Positions 41,570-50,682 of a DNA stretch of 64,000 nt are shown here, one piece after another (the stretch's first letter is position 1; the number at the start of each line of letters is the position of its first letter). This DNA is from PMNU01 sp035480575 (GTDB lineage Bacteria; Patescibacteriota; Saccharimonadia; Saccharimonadales; UBA4665), in contig DATIHR010000023.1 of the NCBI GenBank assembly GCA_035480575.1, positions 80,169-144,168 of the forward strand. The letters run 5' to 3'. The notes below the pieces were generated by a model. That model made no database searches and was not told the origin of the DNA. It saw nothing but the letters and a program-made list of their open reading frames with translations. Position numbers and translations under genes: made by a program.

Positions 41570-44380
41570 CTACTTGAGGCTTCGGTGCAACGCAAGCACG
41601 GCCTCGCGGCTGTGGTGTTTGTTGCTCCAGCGCTGGAATTCGCGGATGGCGACAAAGAGCGCCATGGAGCCTACGGCGGTAACAATATCGGCAAGCGTTA
41701 ATGGGGCGGTGTGGAAGTAGTTGGTAAGCCACGGATTATAAATAATATTGGCCACACAAAACAGCGACAGGGCAATGGCGACCCAAAGCGACTTGTTATG
41801 TAGTTGGTAGCGGGTAAACAAGCCGTGCTCGCTGCGACGCAGGAGTACATTGGCTAGTAAGCACAACACGAGTGTCAGGTACGTAAGCGCTGTAGCCTGA
41901 AAATGCAGGGCGCTGTCGGTTGCAACGGTATTGGCGTGTACGCCGTGGCGGGTAAAGAACCATAGGTAGTTCATAAATGTCAGGCCACCAATAAGTAGGC
42001 CGGACCAGGCAAGGTCGGCTACGCTATTCACGTTTAAAATATGGTGTTTGGGGTTTCTGGCTTCCTCGCGCATTAAGTCGCGGTCGGCGCGGTCGCCACC
42101 CAGCGCGGCAATGGGGAATAGCTCGGCAATAATGTCGATGGCTAGTATTTGCAACACCGTTAAAGCAAGGGGAATGCCCGCAATGGTCGCTCCGGCTAAA
42201 CTCATAAGGTTCACCATAAGCTCGGCGGCGTTATTGGTAAACGAGCAAATAGTGGCTTTTTTGATGTTCTGGAAGATGACCCGTCCTTCTTGTACGGCTC
42301 CGACAAGGGTATTAAAGCTATCGTCTAGCAGTATAATTTCGGCTGCCTGTTTGGCGACATCGGTACCGGTAATGCCCATGGCAACGCCTATATCTGCCCG
42401 TTTGAGTGCTGGCGCGTCGTTAATGCCGTCGCCGGTAACAGCCACTACTTTGCCACTGTCTTGTACGAGGCCAACAATGCGCAATTTATCTTCCGGCGAA
42501 ACGCGCGAGAATATAACACCGCCGCGTGCTGCAAGTTCTAGGACGCGGGCGTCGCTCAGGGCTTCAAGCTCTTCGCCGGTAACAACAATAATATCTTTGG
42601 GGTCATCGGTTAATTTGGCACGTACGGCAATAGCCTTGGCAGTAACGGCGTAGTCGCCGGTAATAATCGACACCTTAATGTTAGCGCGCCGGGCGACTTC
42701 CATGGCGGCAGGCACTTCTGCCCGCAAGGGGTCAATCATAGACACCATGCCCAGCCATACTAAATTGTCCTCTATATCGTCCATGTGCATTTTTTGTACG
42801 TCGGCACCTTTTGGTAGTACACGGTAGGCGAGTCCAAGGTTGCGCATAGCGGTTAGCGCTTTTTGCTCGTTGTGGTGCAACAGGTAATCGCGCTCAGCGG
42901 CGTGGAGTGGGCGGACAGTGCCATGGTCCCATATGTGTGTGCATCGTTCGAGTACGTTTTCAGGTGCGCCTTTTACAAATACATAGGGCTCTTTGTGTAG
43001 GCCGTACATGCGTATGGAGCTCATGCGTTTTCGGGCGGCATCGAACCCAAATTCACGCAGCTCGGGGTAAGTGTGTTCTAAAAAACCAGTGTTAATGCCG
43101 GCTTTCTGGGCCAAAGCTACTACTGCACCCTCGGTAGGGTCGCCTAGTACGTACCAACTAGCGTGGTCTTCGTCTGGCGGGTTTACCCGGGCGTTGCTGG
43201 CAAGCGCTCCGGTAATAAAAAAGAGCTCTAGGTCTTGCAACTTGTCGTCGTTTAGCGCGTTGTGGTCGGCGTTTTTAATGTCGCCCTCTGGCTCGTAGCC
43301 TTTGCCGGTTACAAAGTAGGTAGCGCGCCCAATAAGCAGTTCCTCTACCGTCATTTGGTTTTGGGTGAGCGTGCCGGTTTTATCGGTGCAGATAATGCTG
43401 GTGGCGCCCAGTGTTTCTACCGCGGAGAGTTTTTTAACCAGCGCCTTGGCTTTGGCCAACTTTCCGGCTGCCCGTGCAAGCGATGTGCTAATGGCCGCCG
43501 GCAAGCCGTTGGGTATCAGCGCGCAGGCAATGCCTATGGCAAACAGTAGTGCGTCCTTAAAGGGAAGACCACTGTTAATGGCAACAGGCAGCAGAATAAG
43601 GCACAGAATGATGGTGCCCTGGGTCACTTTGCCGGCAATATTGTTCATTTCTTTTTGCAAAGGGCTGGCTTGCCGGGCGGTCGCTTCGCTTAATGACGCA
43701 ATGCGCCCGAGCTCGGTTTGCATGCCGGTGCCAATAACTACGCCCATGCCGTGGCCCGCCGCAACGGTCGTGCCCATAAATAGCAGGTTTTGGCGGGCTG
43801 CCAAGGGCACCGGGCCACTTATGGCATGGGTAAACTTGCGTGTCGGGTTACTTTCGCCGGTTAGTGCAAAGTCGTTCGTGCTTAACACGTCTTTAGTAAG
43901 TACGCGCAGGTCAGCAGGCACCGAATTGCCCTCTTCTACGTACACCACATCGCCCACAACCAGTTCTGCCGACGGTACTGGTATTTGTTTGCCACCGCGC
44001 ATTGTAACGGCCTCTGGTACCACTAATTTCTCTAGCGACGCCATAAGCCGGCCGGCTTTAAACTCCTGCAAAAAACCGATAGTCGTGTTAAAGACTGCTA
44101 GAACGAACAGCACTGCAGACGTTCGGGGGTCGTCCAGGTACCACGCGATAAAGCTACTGGCAAGCAGCAAGATAATCATGAGGTCTTTGAATTGCTGCAG
44201 ATACAAAAGCCATACCGGATTTTTGCGGTGCGACGTAATGACATTAGGCCCGTCCCGTTCCAACCGTTTAGCGGCCTCGGTAGTGGTAAGCCCGTGTTGG
44301 CGCGATTCTAGCTGGCGCAGCGTTTGCTCGCCGCTTATACGGTAATAATCTAATGGAGCGTCATCGGACGGTGGCTGCAT
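41570..44380 (-). CDS. Cation-transporting P-type ATPase (P2-like)
   Basis: 936 residues. T-G-E-S at 174-177 (actuator), D-K-T-G-T at 333-337 (phosphorylation site), and later T-G-D-G-I-N-D-A-P. The layout matches Ca2+ and Na+/K+-type pumps, with six C-terminal helices. The ion-site helix 4 reads P-N-G-L-P (290-294) where Ca2+-ATPases have P-E-G-L-P. Helix 6 has Asp, Ala, Glu where SERCA has Asn796, Thr799 and Asp800. Helix 5 keeps N-x-x-E. The ion is therefore unsure. It is divergent from a sigma factor gene, and TATAAT lies 8 nt before its ATG. Confidence 0.93.
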   Translation of the reverse strand: MQPPSDDAPLDYYRISGEQTLRQLESRQHGLTTTEAAKRLERDGPNVITSHRKNPVWLLYLQQFKDLMIILLLASSFIAWYLDDPRTSAVLFVLAVFNTTIGFLQEFKAGRLMASLEKLVVPEAVTMRGGKQIPVPSAELVVGDVVYVEEGNSVPADLRVLTKDVLSTNDFALTGESNPTRKFTHAISGPVPLAARQNLLFMGTTVAAGHGMGVVIGTGMQTELGRIASLSEATARQASPLQKEMNNIAGKVTQGTIILCLILLPVAINSGLPFKDALLFAIGIACALIPNGLPAAISTSLARAAGKLAKAKALVKKLSAVETLGATSIICTDKTGTLTQNQMTVEELLIGRATYFVTGKGYEPEGDIKNADHNALNDDKLQDLELFFITGALASNARVNPPDEDHASWYVLGDPTEGAVVALAQKAGINTGFLEHTYPELREFGFDAARKRMSSIRMYGLHKEPYVFVKGAPENVLERCTHIWDHGTVRPLHAAERDYLLHHNEQKALTAMRNLGLAYRVLPKGADVQKMHMDDIEDNLVWLGMVSMIDPLRAEVPAAMEVARRANIKVSIITGDYAVTAKAIAVRAKLTDDPKDIIVVTGEELEALSDARVLELAARGGVIFSRVSPEDKLRIVGLVQDSGKVVAVTGDGINDAPALKRADIGVAMGITGTDVAKQAAEIILLDDSFNTLVGAVQEGRVIFQNIKKATICSFTNNAAELMVNLMSLAGATIAGIPLALTVLQILAIDIIAELFPIAALGGDRADRDLMREEARNPKHHILNVNSVADLAWSGLLIGGLTFMNYLWFFTRHGVHANTVATDSALHFQATALTYLTLVLCLLANVLLRRSEHGLFTRYQLHNKSLWVAIALSLFCVANIIYNPWLTNYFHTAPLTLADIVTAVGSMALFVAIREFQRWSNKHHSREAVLALHRSLK

Positions 44381-44388
44381 ACATATGC

Positions 44389-44394
44389 ATTATA
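44389..44394 (-). promoter_or_regulatory. -10 box of the P-type ATPase gene
   Basis: TATAAT on the minus strand, 8 nt before the ATG at 44380. Confidence 0.5.
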
Positions 44395-44428
44395 GCTGTT
44401 CTATTTTACAGACGCGATGCGTACGTAT

Positions 44429-44434
44429 TACGCT
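44429..44434 (+). promoter_or_regulatory. -10-like box of the second sigma factor gene
   Basis: TACGCT ends 10 nt before the ATG at 44445; the match is weak. Confidence 0.35.
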
Positions 44435-44444
44435 ACCAAGTACC

Positions 44445-45590
44445 ATGTCGACAACAGAGAACCGATACCCACCAGATGCATTGCAGTCCGAAGACAGCAC
44501 GATCCTCGAACGTACTGTAAAAACAGCCGCTCTTGCACCATTGGCGGCCGTGGCTATGCGCAATGGCCAAGAGGTACGGGCGTACAATTCTGGTATTGAA
44601 ACGTCGAGCGACAAGGAAGACACGCGGGAGGATATGGCGGCTGCCACGGCGGACCTGGACGCGGCTGTTGTTGGTGGCGACGATCTTCGGACCTATATGA
44701 ATCAGGTAGGTAAGACACCACTACTGACCAAAGAAAAAGTGGTCGAGCTTGCTCAGCGCATAGAGGCCGGATTGTACGCCCAGGAGTTTTTGGACGAGGC
44801 CGAGCAAGCTAAAAGAGAGGTATCGTTGTCCGATCGACGTGATTTAGCCTCTATAGCAGTCGATGGCGAACGTGCAAAGAATCATTTATTAGAGGCAAAC
44901 CTACGATTAGTCATTAGTATCGCCAAGCGGTATACGGGCAGGGGTTTGTCGTATCTGGATCTTATTCAGGAGGGCAACCTAGGGTTGATCCGTGCCGTAG
45001 AAAAATTTGATTACAAAAAAGGCTATACAATTAGTACGTACGCTACGTGGTGGATTCGTCAGGCAGTTACGCGCGCTTTGCATGAGCAGAGCCGAGCGGT
45101 GCGGTTGCCGATTCATAAAGCAGAGGAGCTTGACCGCGTTAGGCGCGCGCGCCGCGAACTGACGCAAGATTTGGGCCGCGAACCGACGCGGCAAGAAGTA
45201 GCGTGGGAGCTAGATGTCCCGATCGAGCAGGTAACACAGATTGAGTTGGACGCTCGTAGCACTGTCAGCCTTGACCAGTCTGTCGGCGATGAGAGCGACA
45301 AACAGATGCATGATTATGTCGCTGACCCAGAATCTAATAGGGCAGTCGATAACGTTGTGGCTGGTTCGCTGTGCGACGAGCTAGAACGCGTGCTCCATAC
45401 GTTTACCGACCGCGAAGCAGGGTTTATCCGGCTTCGTTTTGGCCTTGGAGGTGGCAAGCCCAGAACAGTGCAGGAGGTAGCGTCCATATATGGCCTCACC
45501 CCGGTACAAGCCCGCGCCATAGATGCGCGAACGATGGCCAAGTTATACCACCCCTCACGCTCAGCAACCCTACACGAATTTTTGCGCTAG
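44445..45590 (+). CDS. Second sigma-70 family factor with diverged region 4.2
   Basis: 381 residues from the ATG at 44445. Region 2 is nearly identical to RpoD (L-D-L-I-Q-E-G-N-L-G-L, T-Y-A-T-W-W-I-R-Q-A-V), so the -10 preference should be similar. Region 4.2 reads T-V-Q-E-V-A-S-I-Y-G-L-T-P-V-Q-A-R-A-I-D: the usual V-T-R-E-R-I-R-Q-I-E recognition helix is replaced, so its -35 preference must differ. There is an extra acidic N-terminus and an insertion before region 2. It fits a group 2 sigma. It is divergent from the P-type ATPase gene. Confidence 0.92.
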   Translation: MSTTENRYPPDALQSEDSTILERTVKTAALAPLAAVAMRNGQEVRAYNSGIETSSDKEDTREDMAAATADLDAAVVGGDDLRTYMNQVGKTPLLTKEKVVELAQRIEAGLYAQEFLDEAEQAKREVSLSDRRDLASIAVDGERAKNHLLEANLRLVISIAKRYTGRGLSYLDLIQEGNLGLIRAVEKFDYKKGYTISTYATWWIRQAVTRALHEQSRAVRLPIHKAEELDRVRRARRELTQDLGREPTRQEVAWELDVPIEQVTQIELDARSTVSLDQSVGDESDKQMHDYVADPESNRAVDNVVAGSLCDELERVLHTFTDREAGFIRLRFGLGGGKPRTVQEVASIYGLTPVQARAIDARTMAKLYHPSRSATLHEFLR

Positions 45591-45616
45591 ATGTGCGTAC
45601 AGGCCAGCCCTCCCTG

Positions 45617-45622
45617 TATACT
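45617..45622 (+). promoter_or_regulatory. -10 box of polA
   Basis: TATACT ends 6 nt before the ATG at 45629. Confidence 0.5.
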
Positions 45623-45628
45623 GGTTGC

Positions 45629-48157
45629 ATGAGTAAGCGACTGGTGGTTATTGACGGCAAGAGTGTGTTTTACCGCGGGTACTATGCCATGCCGAATTTA
45701 AGCACCAAAGATGGTCGACCGACCGGCGGTGTGTATGGTTTTGCGGTTATGGCGCTCGAGATCGTTAAAAAACTTCGCCCCGATTACGTCTGCGTAGCTT
45801 GGGATAAGCGCCACACCAATATCCGCTCTCGGCTCAAGCTGTACCCACAATACAAAGCCGGCCGCAAACCCGCCCCCGAAGATTTTTATGAACAGGTCGA
45901 CATATTGCACGAGCTGCTGCAGGCTCTGGAATGGCCCCTCTACGAGTTAGATGATTACGAGGCGGACGATCTTATGGCGACCTTTGCCAAACAAGCAGGC
46001 AGAAAGGGTATCGAGACATACTTGGTAACGAGCGACCTGGACGTACTACAGTGTGTAAACACGCATACGCATATCTACACACTTAAAAAAGGCTTAAGTA
46101 ATATAGAACTATTTAACGTCGCGTATTTTGAAGAAAAATACGGCGTAGGCGCTCACCAATGGGTTGATGTAAAAGCTCTTAAGGGCGATTCATCCGATAA
46201 CATTCCGGGCGTGGGGGGTATTGGCGAGAAAACAGCCCTTGAACTTATTGCCAAGTACGAAACACTCGACGGTGTATATGCACATATGGACGAGCTTAAG
46301 CCGGCGTTGCAGGCCAAGCTGCAGAAAGACAAAGACATGGCGTACTTGAGTCAGAAGCTCGTTACCCTCATGGACGATGCGCCATTGCCTTTAGATTTTG
46401 ACAAGGCAAAATTAGCAGATGGCGTTACGCCTGAATTCGTCGCGCTGCTTAAAAAATATGAATTCCGCACATTATTACGCCAGGCAGAGGACAGTCTTAG
46501 TAAAGAGCAGGTGGCTGCCTTAGAGGCGCCAGCTGAAAAGCTGGAGCTTGCCAAAGAAATGCCATTCGCCACCAGCGATTATGTGACTCATACACCGCAT
46601 GTTGTGGCCGCCAGCCCAGACGGCCTAAGTCTGTGGGCAAGTAACAAACCTGGCGAATATAGTATTGTACCGCTTGAACAGGCGAATGGTTTGCTGGATG
46701 GCCCGCTTATTGGCCACGACCTTAAAAGCACATTCCGGGCAGCACTAGCGGTGGGCGGCACGAGCGAGGGCAGGGTGCATCACGATACGCGCATAGCCGC
46801 TTTTTTACTCAATAGCCTAGAACGTTCGCGCGAGCTGACCGACCTGCTTGACCAGCCGGTAGACACCGAGGCGCCAGGCGAGGTAATTGCCGCTATTTGG
46901 AAGGTGTACGATCTCCAAGTTGCGGAATTGGCTAATCTACCCACGGTCGCTAAGGTTGCCCACGATATCGACTATCCTTCAATATGGCTACTCGCTACGG
47001 TAGAGCATAGGGGTATTCAGCTGAACGGCGAGTACCTCGAAGTCATGGCAAAAGAATTTGAAAAAAAGATTGGCGTTATCGAGCGCCGTATTTACGCCCA
47101 GGCCGGCCAGGAGTTTAACATTAGCAGCCCGGCGCAGCTGGGCACGATCTTGTACGAGAAGCTGGGTCTGCCTACTGCCGGTGTTAAAAAGGGCAAAACC
47201 GGCTACAGCACTGGTGCGGCAGAGCTAATCAAGCTCAAGACTCTGCACCCTATAGCCGAGGCAATTTTGGAGTACCGCGAGTTTACGAAACTCAAAAGTA
47301 CCTATTTAGATACGTTGCCCAAGCTGGTAGATGCAGACGGCAAGCTGCACACGACATACGACCTAGACGTGGCGGCAACCGGCCGATTAAGCTCGCGTGA
47401 TCCTAACTTGCAAAACATTCCTACCCGTACCGAAATTGGCAATGCCATCCGCCGGGCATTCGTACCTGCACCTGGCAATGTGTTCGTGAGTGCCGACTAC
47501 AACCAATTCGAGTTGCGCCTGAGTGCCGTTATGGCGAACGATACCGAGCTTATAGAAGATTTTAATAAAGACGTGGATGTGCACACTAAGACTGCCGCCC
47601 AAGTATATAGCGTGCCCATGGACCAAGTAGATAAAGACATGCGCCGCCGCGCCAAAGTAGTGAACTTTGGTATTCTGTACGGCATGAGCCCGCACGGCTT
47701 AAGCGCGGCTACTGGTATGACGTTTGTCGAGGCCAAGCAGTTTATAGACCGCTATTTTGAACTGCGCAAACCCATTCGTACCTATATAGACACCATTGTA
47801 GAGATTGGCCGTAAGCAGGGCTACGTCGAAACCATTTTTGGTCGCCGCCGGCCGACACCTGACCTTACCAGTAGTAATTTCGCCGTACGTGAAGCTGCTA
47901 AGCGTGCAGCCATGAACATGCCCATTCAGGGCACCGAGGCTGACCTCATGAAGCTGGCAATGCTCGCCGCCGAGAAGAACCTGGAAGGGCTAGGTAAACA
48001 GCTCTTGCAGGTCCACGATAGCATTTTGGTAGAAACTCCCAAAGAAAATGCCGAACAAGTAGGCCAAATTTTAAAAGATACGATGGAGCACATCCACAAG
48101 CTGCCCGTAAAGTTGGCAGTAGACGTTAAGACAGGACCTACGTGGGGCGACCTATAA
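45629..48157 (+). CDS. polA: DNA polymerase I
   Basis: 842 residues from the ATG at 45629; a longer frame overlaps the sigma gene. The 5'-nuclease domain spans 1-290 (D-G-K-S-V-F-Y-R-G-Y, Y-E-A-D-D-L, G-D-S-S-D-N-I-P-G). The 3'-5' exonuclease-like domain lacks the catalytic D-x-E, so no proofreading is expected, as in Taq polymerase. The polymerase has motif A D-Y-N-Q-F-E-L-R and motif B R-R-R-A-K-V-V-N-F-G-I-L-Y-G. Motif C is Q-V-H-D-S-I-L, with Ser798 in place of the near-universal Glu. It fills gaps and removes primers. It is convergent with the next gene, 1 bp apart. Confidence 0.96.
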   Translation: MSKRLVVIDGKSVFYRGYYAMPNLSTKDGRPTGGVYGFAVMALEIVKKLRPDYVCVAWDKRHTNIRSRLKLYPQYKAGRKPAPEDFYEQVDILHELLQALEWPLYELDDYEADDLMATFAKQAGRKGIETYLVTSDLDVLQCVNTHTHIYTLKKGLSNIELFNVAYFEEKYGVGAHQWVDVKALKGDSSDNIPGVGGIGEKTALELIAKYETLDGVYAHMDELKPALQAKLQKDKDMAYLSQKLVTLMDDAPLPLDFDKAKLADGVTPEFVALLKKYEFRTLLRQAEDSLSKEQVAALEAPAEKLELAKEMPFATSDYVTHTPHVVAASPDGLSLWASNKPGEYSIVPLEQANGLLDGPLIGHDLKSTFRAALAVGGTSEGRVHHDTRIAAFLLNSLERSRELTDLLDQPVDTEAPGEVIAAIWKVYDLQVAELANLPTVAKVAHDIDYPSIWLLATVEHRGIQLNGEYLEVMAKEFEKKIGVIERRIYAQAGQEFNISSPAQLGTILYEKLGLPTAGVKKGKTGYSTGAAELIKLKTLHPIAEAILEYREFTKLKSTYLDTLPKLVDADGKLHTTYDLDVAATGRLSSRDPNLQNIPTRTEIGNAIRRAFVPAPGNVFVSADYNQFELRLSAVMANDTELIEDFNKDVDVHTKTAAQVYSVPMDQVDKDMRRRAKVVNFGILYGMSPHGLSAATGMTFVEAKQFIDRYFELRKPIRTYIDTIVEIGRKQGYVETIFGRRRPTPDLTSSNFAVREAAKRAAMNMPIQGTEADLMKLAMLAAEKNLEGLGKQLLQVHDSILVETPKENAEQVGQILKDTMEHIHKLPVKLAVDVKTGPTWGDL

Positions 48158-48158
48158 G

Positions 48159-49070
48159 TCAGTAATCTTCAGAGGCCGTCATGTAGTTGCCGGTAGTCTG
48201 GTAGTTAGTGTTATAGACTTTAGGAACGTATGTTCCAGCACTAAAGTCGGATACGAGTTGGGCTAGATTACTACTGGTATTATCGTAGAGCGAGCGTTCA
48301 GTGGAGGTTAGCTGCTCGTTGTCTGTGGCAACGATTCTGGCCAGCAGGTCTGTAATCCACCTGTACCTATTGGTAATCGTGCCTTGGTTTTTAAATTCAC
48401 GAAGAATAGATCCGTGCGCGTTATCTGCGGTGATTATTCCCAGGTGGACGGGCAGTATGTCATTCGGGGCTACTATTCTGCTTAAATCTCTGCCTGTTAC
48501 AACCCGAACAGGTGCGTACCCATTTGGGGTAAATCCATACATATGGAAGTGGCTGGATCTGGCCGGGTCATCTTTATGGATTCGCATATTCGTTTGCGGT
48601 GGCGACGGCAGGCCATACACCCCTGATTGTTCACCGGGGCGGAGGAGTAATGTTAGGGCGATAGCGTAGTGTAGGCTTTCGCGCGTACGCGGTTCTATGC
48701 TTTGTAAGACATAACTTGGGCCGGCTGCGTCGCTGATGATCCGGCCAAGGTTGCGCGTGCTGATTGCGCGTGTTTTGTCCGGTATCGATTCGCCACGAGC
48801 ACGAGCTGCTACTACTCCCCACATGGCAACCGCTGTTCTAGAGCGATAATACCGGAACGTGTCGGCTGTAGCTAGTTCCTTATTGTCTACGTTGCGCTGT
48901 AAAGCATCGCGGGCTGCAGGCAGCAGCGCTGCCGTCTCGGCATTTGGTTCTTCGTAGAGCACATCACTCAATACTTCCCATGCGCCATCCTCAAGTGTTC
49001 CCGGTGTGGCGGCTGGGTCGGCGGCAAGTGCCTCCATGTGTTGTTGCCAGCTAGCGGAGTCGAGTGCCAT
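48159..49070 (-). CDS. Hypothetical protein, 303 residues
   Basis: The ATG at 49070 is preferred. An upstream TTG at 49109 is in frame, but that TTG is the start of a TTGACA -35 box whose TATATT -10 lies 16 bp downstream. The protein is soluble, helix-rich in the first half, with no recognised domain. It contains R-S-R-T-A-V-A-M-W-G-V-V-A-A-R-A-R and S-S-H-F-H-M-Y-G-F-T. Functions are not visible. It is convergent with polA and divergent from the NUDIX gene. Confidence 0.68.
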   Translation of the reverse strand: MALDSASWQQHMEALAADPAATPGTLEDGAWEVLSDVLYEEPNAETAALLPAARDALQRNVDNKELATADTFRYYRSRTAVAMWGVVAARARGESIPDKTRAISTRNLGRIISDAAGPSYVLQSIEPRTRESLHYAIALTLLLRPGEQSGVYGLPSPPQTNMRIHKDDPARSSHFHMYGFTPNGYAPVRVVTGRDLSRIVAPNDILPVHLGIITADNAHGSILREFKNQGTITNRYRWITDLLARIVATDNEQLTSTERSLYDNTSSNLAQLVSDFSAGTYVPKVYNTNYQTTGNYMTASEDY

Positions 49071-49081
49071 CTTACCGAGTA

Positions 49082-49109
49082 AATATAGAGTTTTTTGGTG
49101 AGTTGTCAA
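49082..49109 (-). promoter_or_regulatory. Promoter of the 48159-49070 gene
   Basis: TTGACA (perfect -35), 16-bp spacer, TATATT, then 11 nt to the ATG at 49070. Confidence 0.7.
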
Positions 49110-49159
49110 TGATTACAAACAAGTAGTGTATTTCGGTAAAGGATAGTACCATAAAGGAT

Positions 49160-49720
49160 ATGGCAGACCAGCAGTATTCTGAAGTACTGAACGAGCAAGG
49201 GCATAAGACCGGTCAAGTTATGGAGCGCCAAATGGTGCACGCCCAGCAGTTGTGGCACGAGATTGTTAATGTCTGGATTATGAATAACCAGGGGCAGGTG
49301 CTGCTGCAGCTTCGGTCGCCAAAGGTAGAACTGAACCCAGGGGTTTGGGATGTTGCCGTTGGTACCCACGTAAAACCTAGCGAAGACCCGTTTACAGCCG
49401 CTATCCGCTGCGTCGCCGATGAACTAGGCATTGCTATCGAGCGTGACGAATTACGTCACTTATTTAACATTCAAACCGCCAATCCATTGCCGAATGATGA
49501 GTTTCACAAAGTGCTGGGTCATGTGTTTTTGTTGAAGCGTGATATTAATCTGGACGACATTGCGTTTAACCCCGATAAAGTAACCGAACTTGTTTGGGAA
49601 TCGCTCCTTGATGTCATTAACGATATCGGTAGTGAAACGCCGGCCAAAAAATACTACCCACGCCAGGGTAACTACTATCCCCAGCTGTTCGACGCGCTCC
49701 AAGCGCAAACAAGCATGTAG
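49160..49720 (+). CDS. NUDIX hydrolase, IPP-isomerase-like
   Basis: 186 residues. The NUDIX box reads G-T-H-V-K-P-S-E-D-P-F-T-A-A-I-R-C-V-A-D-E-L-G: the E-x7-R and D-E-L-G parts match, but the Glu after Arg is Cys, so activity may be changed. The approach W-H-E-I-V-N-V-W-I-M-N-N-Q-G-Q-V-L-L-Q and P-G-V-W-D-V-A are typical of the IPP isomerase/YfcD subgroup. An isomerase role would fit the polyprenyl genes at 39606-41554, but this is not proven. TACCAT lies 7 nt before the ATG. Confidence 0.8.
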   Translation: MADQQYSEVLNEQGHKTGQVMERQMVHAQQLWHEIVNVWIMNNQGQVLLQLRSPKVELNPGVWDVAVGTHVKPSEDPFTAAIRCVADELGIAIERDELRHLFNIQTANPLPNDEFHKVLGHVFLLKRDINLDDIAFNPDKVTELVWESLLDVINDIGSETPAKKYYPRQGNYYPQLFDALQAQTSM

Positions 49721-49788
49721 TACTTGAAATTATTGCGCTTATGTGGTAATATCTACATATCCTTTTTAAGGTGTTAGGTAACGAAACT

Positions 49789-50355
49789 ATGCGATATTTT
49801 CTAGGATTTTTGGTAGCGATTGGGCTAATTATTTTGGTCATCATTTTGGTTGTCCGTGCGCTTGGCGGCGGTAATCATAACCAGACAGCCACGCCTCAGA
49901 CGGTATTATCCGATTATGCTGACACTGCTACGGTCATGCGATTAAGCATCGACGACAACGTCAATGCCGACGAAAACCACTACACGGTCCGTATTAACGT
50001 CGGTCGCGACGAAAAGTCGGTAGAAGTTGTTAAGGGTTACCAGGGCAAGGTAGTATCCAGCCAAAGCTTTGGTAATAATCAAGAAGCCTACACCGTATTC
50101 TTGCGGGCCCTAGAATTCCAGGGCTACACCAAGGGCGACACCGATCCGGCAAAGGCTGACGAACGGGGTATGTGCCCGACAAACAGGCGCTACATTTACG
50201 AAATTATTAGCCCCGGTGGCGCCGACGTTCAGCGGCTCTGGAATAGCGAATGTAAGGTAGGCACGTTCGAGGGTAATGGTTCGGTTATCCGTACCCTGTT
50301 CCGTGAACAAATACCTAACTACCGTACCCTTGTTAAGGGTACGGGCATCAGCTAG
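49789..50355 (+). CDS. Membrane-anchored protein, unknown
   Basis: 188 residues from the ATG at 49789. One N-terminal helix (L-G-F-L-V-A-I-G-L-I-I-L-V-I-I-L-V-V) anchors a soluble domain of about 160 residues outside the membrane. That domain has two Cys (G-M-C-P-T-N and S-E-C-K-V-G), possibly forming a disulfide, and R-R-Y-I-Y-E-I. No family recognised. The spacing N-helix plus small beta-rich domain resembles many conserved CPR proteins but I cannot name one. It is convergent with the 50360-50596 gene. Confidence 0.72.
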   Translation: MRYFLGFLVAIGLIILVIILVVRALGGGNHNQTATPQTVLSDYADTATVMRLSIDDNVNADENHYTVRINVGRDEKSVEVVKGYQGKVVSSQSFGNNQEAYTVFLRALEFQGYTKGDTDPAKADERGMCPTNRRYIYEIISPGGADVQRLWNSECKVGTFEGNGSVIRTLFREQIPNYRTLVKGTGIS

Positions 50356-50359
50356 GTAT

Positions 50360-50596
50360 CTAGCCGATCCTAAAGACGAGTCGTTTGTTGGTGTTGGCAA
50401 TTGCTTGCAGGGCAGGTAACCGCATACGCAAGGTGTTCGCTAGCGAGGCGCTCTGTACGGTAATTACTAAGGCATTGCCCTGAATGCCAACGCTCGATTC
50501 GACGTTGAATTCATCGGCAATATAGCGTTTAATTGCCACAATTTCTTCGGGTTCTTTAGGGCTGTACCGACTTAGTAAGTCGTGAAGGCTGTCCAT
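50360..50596 (-). CDS. Small DUF721/DciA-like protein
   Basis: 78 residues from the ATG at 50596. The sequence A-L-V-I-T-V-Q-S-A-S-L-A-N-T-L-R-M-R-L followed by R-L-V-F-R-I resembles the KH-like core of DUF721/DciA, in which a strand, a conserved Ser/Leu-rich helix and a final strand occur in this order. DciA loads the replicative helicase. Similarity is short and by eye. It is convergent with the preceding membrane-anchored gene (4 bp apart). No Shine-Dalgarno sequence. Confidence 0.45.
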   Translation of the reverse strand: MDSLHDLLSRYSPKEPEEIVAIKRYIADEFNVESSVGIQGNALVITVQSASLANTLRMRLPALQAIANTNKRLVFRIG

Positions 50597-50624
50597 ATCT
50601 GTAGTATACAGGTAATACCACTGC

Positions 50625-50653
50625 TTGACTCTTAACACGTATAGTATTACACT
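50625..50653 (+). promoter_or_regulatory. Promoter of the 50683-51258 gene
   Basis: TTGACT, 17-bp spacer, TACACT. The predicted start of transcription gives a leader of about 20 nt. Confidence 0.55.
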
Positions 50654-50682
50654 AATGTTAGCTTTTTCACCGCTTTAATGTT

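Noticed and set aside
48159..49109. TTG start at 49109 for the 48159 gene
   Set aside because: That TTG is part of a perfect TTGACA -35 box with a matching -10, so the region is promoter rather than coding.
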